A DNA stretch of 64,000 bases, from positions 1,240,545 through 1,304,544 of the forward strand of contig NZ_LFIJ01000002.1 of NCBI RefSeq assembly GCF_001187555.1. Reading direction: 5' to 3'. Under the pieces are notes generated by a model, which was not told where the DNA came from, ran no database searches, and was given only the letters and a program-made list of their open reading frames with translations. Positions 45,943 to 54,634 of the stretch are shown here, in pieces. A program made the position numbers and the translations under genes. Origin of the DNA: Gilvimarinus polysaccharolyticus. Its GTDB lineage: Bacteria > Pseudomonadota > Gammaproteobacteria > Pseudomonadales > Cellvibrionaceae. Each line of letters opens with the position of its first letter. The first letter of the stretch is position 1.

Positions 45943-47268
45943 TTACGCGTTTATGATATTTTGAGCCACGTTTTTGTATCTACCACGGGTGTCGACGATG
46001 AGCGAAGCATTTTTTTGTAGTAGCTCATAATCAAAGTCATCGTGGTCCGTAGCCAGTATAATGCAGTCGTAAGAGCTAATCGTTTCACTGGTTAGTGCGA
46101 CACTTTTTAGGTCAAAATGGTAGTCGCGCTTGTTGGGGAATACCGGAACAAATGGGTCGGAGTAGTCGATAGTTGCACCTTTATCTCGTAATTGTGCCAT
46201 TATTTCTACTGCCGGAGACTCGCGAGAGTCGTCAATATTCTTTTTGTAGGCTAAGCCTAACACCAAAATACGGCTGCCATTAATGGCTTTGCTATACAGG
46301 TTAAGCGCATCGGCTACTTTTTGTACTACCCATGAGGGCATTTGGTGATTTATCTCTCCAGCCAGCTCGATAAACCGAGTGTTTATGCCGTATTCTTTTG
46401 CTTTCCAAGTTAAATAAAATGGATCGATTGGGATACAGTGGCCACCTAAGCCGGGGCCAGGGGAGTAGGGTACAAAGCCAAAAGGTTTGGTGGCGGCGGC
46501 CTGTATTACTTCGTGAATATTAATCCCCATTTTATCTGCGACAATTTTCATTTCATTCACCAGGCCAATATTAACGGCGCGGTGAATGTTTTCTAACAGT
46601 TTTGTCATCTCGGCGACACGTGTGTTACTGACCGGTACTAAAGTATCGATGGCACGGGAGTAAAGTGCTTGGCCTAGCTTTAGGCAGCTTGGAGTGATGC
46701 CGCCAATGACTTTGGGTATGGTCGCTGTAGAATAGCTGAGGTTGCCAGGGTCCTCGCGCTCGGGGGAGTATACAAGCGCACAGTTGCTACCGGGGTTAAA
46801 CCCCAGATGTTCAAGTCTCGGTTGTATCAGCTCTTCAGTGGTGCCTGGCCAAGTGGTGCTTTCTAAGCACATTATTTGTCCGCTGCGAAAATAAGGCAGA
46901 ATGGCATCTATTGTGTCGGTTACAAAAGACAAGTCAGGTTGATGGTGTTGATCAAGTGGTGTGGGAACACAAATAATCTGTGCGTCTACCTTACTGCTTT
47001 GAGAGAAATCTGTGGTGGCGGTAAAACCATTACTTAACGCAGTTTGGATGTGCTTGCCGGTTATGCATTTAATGTAGCTCTTTCCGGAGTTGAGTTGTTC
47101 GACCTTGTGCTGGTCGATATCAAAGCCCGTGACTTTTATGCCAACATCGGCAAAGCGCAACGCAAGCGGAAGACCCACATAACCAAGTCCATAAATACCA
47201 ACGTGAAAATCCCCGCTTTTTAGACGGTTTTGCAGCTCTTTGAACGGTTCGGGCTTAATGGCCAGCAT
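45943..47268 (-). CDS. UDP-N-acetyl-hexosamine 6-dehydrogenase (WbpA/WecC/TviB family)
   Basis: NAD-dependent UDP-sugar 6-dehydrogenase of 441 residues that oxidises the C6 alcohol to a uronate in two steps. The Rossmann loop is [41 protein letters not shown] (K223, N227) and [11 protein letters not shown] with the catalytic C278 follow. The SPEREDPG form is the WbpA/TviB type rather than the WecC type. Together with the neighbouring epimerase it would supply UDP-GlcNAcA or UDP-ManNAcA. It is transcribed before the epimerase with about 48 bases between them. Confidence 0.9.
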   Translation of the reverse strand: MLAIKPEPFKELQNRLKSGDFHVGIYGLGYVGLPLALRFADVGIKVTGFDIDQHKVEQLNSGKSYIKCITGKHIQTALSNGFTATTDFSQSSKVDAQIICVPTPLDQHHQPDLSFVTDTIDAILPYFRSGQIMCLESTTWPGTTEELIQPRLEHLGFNPGSNCALVYSPEREDPGNLSYSTATIPKVIGGITPSCLKLGQALYSRAIDTLVPVSNTRVAEMTKLLENIHRAVNIGLVNEMKIVADKMGINIHEVIQAAATKPFGFVPYSPGPGLGGHCIPIDPFYLTWKAKEYGINTRFIELAGEINHQMPSWVVQKVADALNLYSKAINGSRILVLGLAYKKNIDDSRESPAVEIMAQLRDKGATIDYSDPFVPVFPNKRDYHFDLKSVALTSETISSYDCIILATDHDDFDYELLQKNASLIVDTRGRYKNVAQNIINA

Positions 47269-47442
47269 AGGTAACTCTTTGAATTTTCGCTTGTTTATTA
47301 ATGTTAGATCATGGCAGAACTGAGTTGACGGAGCAAGGTGAGTTATGCTTATCGACAGTTGTTTGAGGTGCTACTAGCTACTAAAAGCTTGGCAAGCTAA
47401 CAAGTATTAGCTTTTGCACGTAGCATGTGCGGCTTTTAGTGT

Positions 47443-48306
47443 TTAGCTTTCTATCCGCATCGATAAGTCCACGGCTTGACTGTGCTTTGTCAGTGCGCCC
47501 ACCGAGATTCGATTAATATACTTCAATAGCTCTTTTTGCTGATTGATTAGTGCAATATCCACCCCGCCCGATAGTTCTAACTGTGCGTGTAACTGTTTGC
47601 CATTTAAATATTCATTCACCTCGTTTAGGTCCATCTCATCCAGCATCACAACATCCGCGCCGCTTTGCAGCGCTTCGTCCAGTTCATCTAAGGTTTCGAC
47701 CTCTACCTCTAAGAGTTTGTTTGAGGCGATAATGCGTGCGCTTGTTACCGCAGCGCTAATACTCCCAGCCGCCGCAATGTGATTCTCTTTAATCAAAAAC
47801 GCATCGTAAAGACCGATGCGGTGGTTGTGGCAACCACCGCAGGCAACCGCGTATTTCTGTGCGCTGCGTAAGCCAGGAATGGTTTTGCGAGTGTCGAGGA
47901 TTTTGATGGGCAAATCTTTAACTAGGTCGGCGTATTGGCGGGCGGTAGTGGCGACGCCAGATAGCAATTGGACAAAGTTCAGCGCTGTACGCTCTCCGGT
48001 GAGTAAGCTGCGGGCGCGGCCCTCTAGCTCAAATAGAGTGTTGTTAGCGCGGGCTTGCTGGCCATCTTCAATATGCCAAATAACCTTAACGTCGGGGTCT
48101 AGCTGGCGGAAGGTTTCATTTACCCAGTCTTTGCCGCAAAAGGTACAGTCTTCGCGGGTAATGACATGCGCTGTCGCGGTTTGCTCGGCAGGTATCAAAA
48201 GTGCGGTGATATCACCACTGCCTATGTCTTCTTCGAGGGCCGCGGCGACATTTTTAATGATGTCGCCGTGTAGCTGGGGGATGTTATCGGCATATTTGGC
48301 GAGCAT
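47443..48306 (-). CDS. nadC: Nicotinate-nucleotide pyrophosphorylase NadC
   Basis: Quinolinate phosphoribosyltransferase of 287 residues in NAD synthesis. Signatures: EEDIGSGDIT near the N-terminus, DTRKTIPGLR, CGGCHNHRIGLYDAFLIKENH in the middle, and VMLDEM with LSGGVD near the C-terminus. ATG 48306 is chosen because the longer frame to 48405 adds unrelated residues. Divergent from the DUF1631 gene, as in Pseudomonas aeruginosa. The 174 bases on its 3' side hold no gene and no convincing terminator. Confidence 0.96.
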   Translation of the reverse strand: MLAKYADNIPQLHGDIIKNVAAALEEDIGSGDITALLIPAEQTATAHVITREDCTFCGKDWVNETFRQLDPDVKVIWHIEDGQQARANNTLFELEGRARSLLTGERTALNFVQLLSGVATTARQYADLVKDLPIKILDTRKTIPGLRSAQKYAVACGGCHNHRIGLYDAFLIKENHIAAAGSISAAVTSARIIASNKLLEVEVETLDELDEALQSGADVVMLDEMDLNEVNEYLNGKQLHAQLELSGGVDIALINQQKELLKYINRISVGALTKHSQAVDLSMRIES

Positions 48307-48625
48307 GGTTGCGGCCTCGTTATGATAAGAGCGGTTATTGTATGCGAATTGCTGACGGTTGTGGGAGGCGGTTTTGTGCTTTGTGGTGAGTCTGTACCAA
48401 AGCATCTTCGCTCGATGAGCGACCTTGGCGCGAGTTGTTGTTTTTGACGCCGCCGCTTATAACTAAAAAGTCATGTTTTATTTTGACTGGTCGATAAGGT
48501 TATAGTTGGTGGGTGTTTTTAGCTCAGTCTGTGATGGACAGCGCATTACTGATGTTTGTCATTGGGTGTTTGCGCTTAGAGGCATATACTGACAAGTGTG
48601 AAATCCTCCTTTATGGGTTTATATC
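48307..48625. promoter_or_regulatory. Divergent nadC/DUF1631 intergenic region
   Basis: A gap of 319 bases with no gene. TTGACT (48483) and TATAGT (48501) are present but only 12 bases apart, so I cannot name a promoter with confidence. No riboswitch fold is recognised. Confidence 0.4.
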
Positions 48626-51163
48626 ATGTCTGAATCATCTAAACCTGAAAATGTCGTGTCGCTAAGAGCTGGACGCGAGCCAAAAGCCTCCTCAGGGCGC
48701 GAGCCTCAGGCGGTGTTGGCGCGTATGCCTGCGGCAATGCACCAGTTGCGTGAAAAAGCACGCCAGACGTTGCAGGGCTTGTTGCGTAATTTATTTGATA
48801 AAGCCGATGATGCCCTGTTCGAGTTGGCAGACCAAGCCACTAATAATCACGAGCAAAACCTCTATTTTGATTCCATGCGTCAGGTTCGTCTGCGTCGCAA
48901 AGAAACCGAAGCGGCATTCTTTTACCTTGTAGATGTTAGTTTTGCGCGCCTGTTAGATTCTGCCTCCTTTCCTACTCCAGATGCGGTCGACAAAGACGTA
49001 ACGCTCGATAATCTCTCACTGGTAGAAAATGACGAGCTAGAAGAGATGGTCGCCAGCGAGACCATGATCAACCGCGCCAATGAGCAGTTTGCCGAGCGGG
49101 TGCAGCATTTGACGCTGCGTATCGATCAATTGGTGCCCGTTAAGGTTTATCAAAAAAATAACCCTATCGGTGGCGATGTTATTTGCGCAGCGTTTATTGA
49201 GGCCAGCGGCGATATCGATATCGATGTTAAAGCACGGTTGGTGCTGCTTAAATTGTTTGATCGTTTAGTTATGTGCCAGCTTGGTGGTTTGTATGACCAA
49301 CTCAACCAGCACTTAATAGAAGCTAATATTTTGCCTTCGTTGCGTGGCGGTGCCCGTGGCGCTAAGCCCGCAGCTGCGCGGCCAGAACCCTATTCGTCAG
49401 AGTCTAATTCCTCTCGTGCTGATACGATTCCTGTAGATGAAAATGCAGAGCAATTGCTTGGCACTTTGCGTGAGCTATTAAGTGCTCAGGGTGGCGCGGC
49501 CTCCCAAACCCCGGCGCCGCCGGTGGGGCCGAGTTTATCATCACAAGATTTGTTGAGTATTTTAACGTTGGCGCAACAGCGCTCGGCGCCTCAAGCTGAG
49601 CAAGCCCATACGGTAAGCGCTGAAGATATCAAAGCACAAGTGGGTCATTTGTTGGCTCGTGGCGGCGCTGGTGAGCGACAAATTAATGATGTCGATGAGG
49701 ATGTCATTAACCTTGTCAGCATGATGTTTGAATTTATTCTCGACGACCGCAGTTTGGCGCCGCCCATGAAGGCGTTATTAGCGCGACTGCAGATCCCTAT
49801 GATCAAAGTGGCCATTGCCGACAAGTCATTTTTTGGTAAAGGTGGGCATCCAGCTCGGCGCTTGTTAAATGAGATGGCGACAGCGGCCTTAGGTTGGCAG
49901 GATACGGGCGAAGAGAACCGTTCTAAAGATGTACTGTATCGTCAAATCGACCGTACAGTTAGTAAGGTTTTGAGTGATTTCAGCAAAGATATCGGCATTT
50001 TTGATGCTTTGCAGTTGGAATTTCGTGCGTTTCAGGACAAAGAGAAGCGTCGAGCCAAAATTCTTGAGCAGCGTACGATTGATGCCGAAGACGGTAAGGC
50101 AAAGTCGCAGCGTGCGCGTGCCGATGTAGATGCGGCACTAGAGGAAATTACGGCAGGAGTAGAGCTGCCAAGTGCCGCCGCCGAGTTGTTGGCCAGCGCT
50201 TGGTCTAATGTGTTGTTTATTACTTGCTTAAAGCAAGGCCCCGAGAGTGAAACCTTCGCAAAACAATTACAGACTGCTCGCGAGTTGGTTTGGAGTGCGA
50301 CAACTACTATGCGTGGTGATAACCGCCAGAGGTTACTTAAATTGGTGCCTAGGTTGTTGGGGCAGCTACGTAGCGGCTTAGAAGACATTGCGTTTAATCC
50401 ATATCAGATGGGGCAGTTATTTAAAGCACTAGAGAAGCTTCACTTAGAGATTTTGCGTAGTAAGCACAGACCTGTTAGTGCGGCCCCTGCTGCCCCTGAT
50501 GTTGCTCGGCCCACATTAACGGCAGCTGCGCAAGTAAAGCCTGAGCCTGAAGTGGCTAAGCCTATAGTGGCCGAACCCGCCACAATAACTGCCCCAGTGG
50601 TAACCAAGCCTGCTATAGCGGAACCCAAGGTGGCGGTGGCTGCTGAGGCTAAAGTGGCGGCACCGCAAGTGCCTGAGCCGCAAGTAGCAGAGCTTGAATC
50701 GGCAGCCAAGGCAGCTGCAACTGAGCAGTCGGTGGCTAGTGCTAAGCCTATTGCCCCTCAGCCGGCAGTGCTAGACCAGGCTGCTCAGCCTGCGGCATTT
50801 ACCGATGATATCGCGGAGATACCTGAGAATAACGTACCTGATTTAGGTATGGCGGAAGGTGATGATTTTGATGACGAGCATTTGGCGTTGGTATCTGGCC
50901 TGACTCAGGGTAGTTGGTTCGAGATTTCATCGTCTGCCGGTGAAACCTATCGTTGTCGATTGGCTGCCATAATTAAGCCTACGGGTAAGTACATCTTTGT
51001 TAACCGTACCGGTATGAAGGTCGCCGAGGAGGATAAGTCGAGCTTGGCTTGTGCCTTAAAAGAAGGGCGTATTCGGGTGCTGGACGACGGTATGTTGTTT
51101 GACCGAGCGCTTGAGTCTGTTATTGGTAGTTTACGTCAACCGCGGGGTACTAACCGTGGTTAG
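48626..51163 (+). CDS. DUF1631 family protein (PA4523-like)
   Basis: Cytoplasmic protein of 845 residues with no signal peptide or membrane segment. Mostly helical and charged N-terminal and central parts (about residues 1-610) are followed by an Ala/Pro/Glu-rich low-complexity linker (about 620-745). A short beta-rich C-terminal domain comes last (GSWFEI, RCRLAAI, KYIFVNRTGMKVAE); this last part resembles the PilZ-like end of DUF1631 proteins. The domain name comes from remembered family features. Function is not established; a link with c-di-GMP is inference from the PilZ-like end. Position between nadC and ampD matches P. aeruginosa PA4523, near pilus genes. Confidence 0.85.
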   Translation: MSESSKPENVVSLRAGREPKASSGREPQAVLARMPAAMHQLREKARQTLQGLLRNLFDKADDALFELADQATNNHEQNLYFDSMRQVRLRRKETEAAFFYLVDVSFARLLDSASFPTPDAVDKDVTLDNLSLVENDELEEMVASETMINRANEQFAERVQHLTLRIDQLVPVKVYQKNNPIGGDVICAAFIEASGDIDIDVKARLVLLKLFDRLVMCQLGGLYDQLNQHLIEANILPSLRGGARGAKPAAARPEPYSSESNSSRADTIPVDENAEQLLGTLRELLSAQGGAASQTPAPPVGPSLSSQDLLSILTLAQQRSAPQAEQAHTVSAEDIKAQVGHLLARGGAGERQINDVDEDVINLVSMMFEFILDDRSLAPPMKALLARLQIPMIKVAIADKSFFGKGGHPARRLLNEMATAALGWQDTGEENRSKDVLYRQIDRTVSKVLSDFSKDIGIFDALQLEFRAFQDKEKRRAKILEQRTIDAEDGKAKSQRARADVDAALEEITAGVELPSAAAELLASAWSNVLFITCLKQGPESETFAKQLQTARELVWSATTTMRGDNRQRLLKLVPRLLGQLRSGLEDIAFNPYQMGQLFKALEKLHLEILRSKHRPVSAAPAAPDVARPTLTAAAQVKPEPEVAKPIVAEPATITAPVVTKPAIAEPKVAVAAEAKVAAPQVPEPQVAELESAAKAAATEQSVASAKPIAPQPAVLDQAAQPAAFTDDIAEIPENNVPDLGMAEGDDFDDEHLALVSGLTQGSWFEISSSAGETYRCRLAAIIKPTGKYIFVNRTGMKVAEEDKSSLACALKEGRIRVLDDGMLFDRALESVIGSLRQPRGTNRG

Positions 51164-51189
51164 CTAGGTTTTAGCTAGCAGTGTTAAGT

Positions 51190-51221
51190 ACAACGGGCAA
51201 GCCTTAGGGTTTGCCCGTTGT
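51190..51221 (+). terminator. Long perfect hairpin after the DUF1631 gene
   Basis: A 14-bp stem, ACAACGGGCAAGCC (51190-51203) with GGTTTGCCCGTTGT (51208-51221), including one G-U pair and a TTAG loop. It is followed by CGTTTG, a poor T tract. It may stop or pause transcription between DUF1631 and ampD. The remaining gap to 51422 has no gene. Confidence 0.55.
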
Positions 51222-51422
51222 CGTTTGTGGGCTGTATCGTGCCCGCGATAAGCGTTTGCAACAAAGCGTTTGATTGTTTAGCTATTTTGCAGGGTGAGGG
51301 CAACACAAAACCAATGCTGCTGGGGGTGTTGCGGAGGCTTTCTGAGGCTCTGGTAAGCATTAGGTCTAACATTTAAGATGTCATTGATTATACTGGGCAT
51401 TTAGAGTCGATAGAGTTTACTT

Positions 51423-51995
51423 GTGTTAGACACTCCGCAGAGTCTTAATATTGATGCATCCGGCTGGCTGACGTCAGCGCGGCATTGTTGTTCGCCTAAC
51501 TTTGGCCCGCGGCCAGAGGGCGTCGATGTCAGTTTGTTGGTGGTGCATAATATCAGTTTACCTCCGGGCCAATTTGGCAATGGCTGGATCGAGAAGTTTT
51601 TCACGAATCGACTTGAGTCCGATGCACACCCTTATTTTGCCACGATAGCTTCGCTGCAGGTGTCGTCGCATGTACTGATTACCCGCACGGGTGAGTTGGT
51701 ACAATTTGTCTCGTTTAAAGACCGTGCATGGCACGCCGGCCGTTCGTGTTTTGCCGGGGTAGATGAGTGTAATGACTACAGTGTTGGGATTGAGCTTGAG
51801 GGCACCGATACGCTTAGCTACACCGAGGAGCAGTATCAAACCTTAGCGGCTGTTACCGAAGCGCTGTTGGGTTACTTTCCGGCACTGACTCCCCAGCGTA
51901 TTACTGGCCATTGCGATATCGCGCCAGGACGTAAAACAGACCCCGGTGAATCGTTTGATTGGGATAAATATTTTTCACAAGTAACGTTTAACTAA
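51423..51995 (+). CDS. ampD: 1,6-anhydro-N-acetylmuramyl-L-alanine amidase AmpD
   Basis: Cytosolic zinc amidase of 190 residues that splits anhydro-MurNAc peptides during peptidoglycan recycling and so limits beta-lactamase induction. Metal ligands and catalytic residues are visible: H42 in VVHNISLPP, the Glu in GIELEGTD, and H163, K171 and D173 in GHCDIAPGRKTDPG. The start is GTG at 51423. ampE follows after 13 bases, the standard pair. Confidence 0.96.
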   Translation: MLDTPQSLNIDASGWLTSARHCCSPNFGPRPEGVDVSLLVVHNISLPPGQFGNGWIEKFFTNRLESDAHPYFATIASLQVSSHVLITRTGELVQFVSFKDRAWHAGRSCFAGVDECNDYSVGIELEGTDTLSYTEEQYQTLAAVTEALLGYFPALTPQRITGHCDIAPGRKTDPGESFDWDKYFSQVTFN

Positions 51996-52008
51996 GGCAG
52001 GTTCGCCC

Positions 52009-52917
52009 GTGACATTTATTAGTTTGGTGATCGTGTTATTACTGGTGCAGTGGTGGGGCTCGGGTAAACCGCTGCATCGTGACCAGTGGTTTTTTAACGG
52101 ATGGCGGCTATTACACCGCACCAGTAAACACTCGGGTAGTTCCCCTTGGTTATGCTTGGTTGCTGTTGCGGTGCCGGTTATTGCGGTATTGGCGGTTGTT
52201 ATTATCGCTACCGTTTATTTCTCGGATAACTGGTTGATTCTGCTTAATATTCCGGTTTTATTGTACAGCCTAGGGCGTGGTGACTTCTCGGGAAGCGTGC
52301 ACAATTATACCGATGCGGCCCATTCTGGCGATTCTGTCAAAGCGATTACAGTGCTGGATGTTATGAATCTTGACCCTGATCTGCGATGCGGTAGGAATAA
52401 TACCGATTGGGTTGCACTTAACCGAGAGGCGCTTCGAGTGTTTACCTATCGCGGTTTTGAGCGAATGTTTGCGGTTATATTTTGGTTTTTGCTGGCCGGT
52501 GCTCCTGGGGCATTGGCGTATCGTCTTAGTGTGTTGTTGTGGGTGCACCTGCTTGAGGTTAATGATGCGCGCGCCGCTGTAATGACCCGCGCACTGACTT
52601 TAATAGAATGGCCTGCGGCGCGACTGCTGGGTTTAAGTTGGGCGTTGGTTGGGCATTTTGAGTTTTGTATGGTGCGCTGGCGGAACTTATGGATGTCACT
52701 GCGCACTTTAACACCGGTGTTTTTGGTGTCGGTGTTGCTTGGCGCTATGGGCGAAGAGGGGGACTGGTCTAAGCGTGGCGATACATGCAGGCCGCAGACT
52801 ACAGCTCGTATCGAGCCGAGCTATTCGTTGTACTTAGTTGAGTCGATGCCAAGGATGTTTTCGCGAGCATTGTTACTGTGGGTATTTGCTGTAGCTCTCG
52901 TGACGTTATTAATTTAG
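52009..52917 (+). CDS. ampE: AmpE inner-membrane signalling protein
   Basis: Membrane protein of 302 residues with four or more helices and an internal soluble loop. The AmpE pattern YSLGRGDFSGSV with an open DPDL-like part near residue 130 is present, and GAPGALAYRL is typical. It is the ampDE partner; the biochemical role is not settled, though it belongs to the CobD-related superfamily. Start is GTG 52009. Length is slightly above the E. coli form. Confidence 0.9.
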   Translation: MTFISLVIVLLLVQWWGSGKPLHRDQWFFNGWRLLHRTSKHSGSSPWLCLVAVAVPVIAVLAVVIIATVYFSDNWLILLNIPVLLYSLGRGDFSGSVHNYTDAAHSGDSVKAITVLDVMNLDPDLRCGRNNTDWVALNREALRVFTYRGFERMFAVIFWFLLAGAPGALAYRLSVLLWVHLLEVNDARAAVMTRALTLIEWPAARLLGLSWALVGHFEFCMVRWRNLWMSLRTLTPVFLVSVLLGAMGEEGDWSKRGDTCRPQTTARIEPSYSLYLVESMPRMFSRALLLWVFAVALVTLLI

Positions 52918-52944
52918 GGCTTAAGCCCCTTGATAGGAGTAAGT

Positions 52945-53427
52945 ATGCCATCGTTTGATGTGGTTTCTGAAGTAGAAAAACATGATCTGACCAATGCGGT
53001 CGATCAGGTTAAGCGCGTTATCCTTACGCGTTACGATTTTAAAGGCGTTGATGCCGATTTCTCGTTAAAAGATTTTGTGGTAACTATGACCGCAGAGGCC
53101 GATTTTCAATTGCAGCAGATGCTCGATATGTTGCAAAGTGCGCTGCTTAAAAACAAGATCGATATCGCCTGCTTAGAGGTTAAGCCGGTCCGTGCCAGCG
53201 GTAAAGTGGTGGTTCAAGATGTTGTGGTGCGAACTGGGGTCGAGTCGGAGTTGGCAAAAAAAATCGTGAAAATGATCAAAGAGAAAAAGCTTAAGGTGCA
53301 GGCGCAAATTCAGGGCGATCAGTTGCGAGTCACGGCCAAAAAACGCGATGATTTGCAAGAAGTTATCGCTTTTTTGCGCGCCTCAGATTTAGAGATGCCG
53401 CTGCAGTACAGCAATTTCCGCGATTAA
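52945..53427 (+). CDS. yajQ: YajQ family nucleotide-binding protein
   Basis: Cytoplasmic protein of 160 residues with the typical opening [17 protein letters not shown] and late [22 protein letters not shown] and [13 protein letters not shown]. Members bind nucleotides; a homologue in Xanthomonas binds c-di-GMP. ATG 52945 is preferred over an upstream ATG at 52930 because GGAG lies just ahead and the N-terminus then matches the family. Confidence 0.95.
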   Translation: MPSFDVVSEVEKHDLTNAVDQVKRVILTRYDFKGVDADFSLKDFVVTMTAEADFQLQQMLDMLQSALLKNKIDIACLEVKPVRASGKVVVQDVVVRTGVESELAKKIVKMIKEKKLKVQAQIQGDQLRVTAKKRDDLQEVIAFLRASDLEMPLQYSNFRD

Positions 53428-53573
53428 GTTTATTGCGGCAACTGGGATTTCTGAGCGGTGGTGTTGAGCTATACGGCAGCTACTTCTGTGAGAAAATATA
53501 CGGGATGGCTTTGAATTTTGAGCTTAATGCCCCGCGGCTAAATCCGTTGATTAAAGTGTTTTGTCGCTGTGAG

Positions 53574-54320
53574 TTACGGGACACTGTCAATGTGCCGCAG
53601 CGACTCTACCCAGTAAACCGTAGCGCCGGCTACGGCGATAGGCATGGCAAAGACATTGATAATTGGGATCATGCTGGCGAGCATAACCATGCCGCCAAAT
53701 GAATAGCTGGTTAGAGGGGCCCGTCCCAGTAATTGCCGCAGCCGAACAAAAGGGGTTTGATGGTTGTCGGCGGGGTAGTCGATGTATTGCACTGCCATAC
53801 ACCAAGCCGACCACAAGGCACCAATCAGTAATACCGCTAGGTTCAATCCGGGTATAAACCAGCTTACTAATACCAGCCCCAAAATCAGTAGTCCACGAGT
53901 AATAAAATACCAAATCTTAATTAATTCGCGGCCTAGCGTGCGCGGGATAAGTTCGGCCCAGCTTTCATCTTTGGGTGTTATGCCGGTTAGCTTTTGCTCA
54001 ATTTTTTCGGCTAAAATTCCGTAAAATGGCGCGGCAATTAGGTTGGTGATGAGATTAAAGCTGTAGCCGTAAACAAACAGTACAACGCAGGCAAAAATGG
54101 CCCACAAGAGCCATGCTAAAAACTCTAACCAGCCGGGGAGCCATCCCATTAGCAGCGTTAAAAAATCGCTAAATAGATGCATGAGCGCAATGGTGGTAAA
54201 TATAAATACCAGGATATTGGCCAGCAGCGGCACAATAATAAAACGCTTAAGCCCCGGCGCGACAAGTAGTTGTGCTCCTTGGCTTAAGTGTCGTAGGGCA
54301 TCTGCTGGGTTGCCTTTCAT
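53574..54320 (-). CDS. cysZ: CysZ-family sulfate transport membrane protein
   Basis: Inner-membrane protein of 248 residues with about four hydrophobic regions, belonging to the CysZ/EI24 family that admits sulfate for cysteine synthesis. It opens with ALRHLSQGAQLLVAPGLKRFIIVPLLAN, and contains LIAAPFYGILAEKIE and the late SYSFGGMVMLASMIPIINV. It is not next to cysK here, so the sulfate role rests on family alone. It converges with yajQ; the 146 bases between hold no gene. Confidence 0.9.
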   Translation of the reverse strand: MKGNPADALRHLSQGAQLLVAPGLKRFIIVPLLANILVFIFTTIALMHLFSDFLTLLMGWLPGWLEFLAWLLWAIFACVVLFVYGYSFNLITNLIAAPFYGILAEKIEQKLTGITPKDESWAELIPRTLGRELIKIWYFITRGLLILGLVLVSWFIPGLNLAVLLIGALWSAWCMAVQYIDYPADNHQTPFVRLRQLLGRAPLTSYSFGGMVMLASMIPIINVFAMPIAVAGATVYWVESLRHIDSVP

Positions 54321-54337
54321 CTTGTTGCAAGCAAGCC

Positions 54338-54634
54338 CTAGTGGGCGCCTGCTTGCTCCAAAGAGGTGACATAGTCGTCGGCAATACGATGACTTTTAAT
54401 CGTTTGCAAAAACGTTTGGTCGTTGGGCCCCTTGGCATTTAGGTCGTAGCCGGCCTGTTTGAAGAACGTCAGGAACGTTGCAAAATTTTCTTCGCGCATG
54501 CCTCGGTAAGCTTTTTCCAGTAAGTGGAAATCGCGGCTGACCCCCTCGGGGGCGGGGTATTGTAAAAAGCCTTCAATGCGCTCGTTATCAAAAATTTCAC
54601 CTAAAACTTTCTGTTTGTCTTTTTTTAGTGTCAT
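54338..54634 (-). CDS. PA4642 family small protein
   Basis: Soluble protein of 98 residues with no signal or membrane segment, similar in pattern to the PA4642 family of gammaproteobacteria ([20 protein letters not shown] at the start, [15 protein letters not shown] toward the end). Function unknown. It overlaps the gatB stop by four bases (ATGA), so it is translated with the amidotransferase genes. cysZ follows after 17 bases. Confidence 0.75.
   Translation of the reverse strand: MTLKKDKQKVLGEIFDNERIEGFLQYPAPEGVSRDFHLLEKAYRGMREENFATFLTFFKQAGYDLNAKGPNDQTFLQTIKSHRIADDYVTSLEQAGAH

Noticed and set aside
47380-47440. Small hairpins (AGCTT/AAGCT and GCAC/GTGC) downstream of nadC
   Set aside because: Short stems, no T tract on the nadC strand, so no terminator is called.
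47816-48325. 169-residue open frame antisense to nadC
   Set aside because: Shadow of nadC codon structure; no family pattern.
51184-51372. 62-residue minus-strand frame in the DUF1631-ampD gap
   Set aside because: Runs through the long hairpin and has no similarity or ribosome site.
53433-53702. 89-residue open frame between yajQ and cysZ
   Set aside because: Starts at a rare codon, no domain, and its second half is antisense to the cysZ 3' end.
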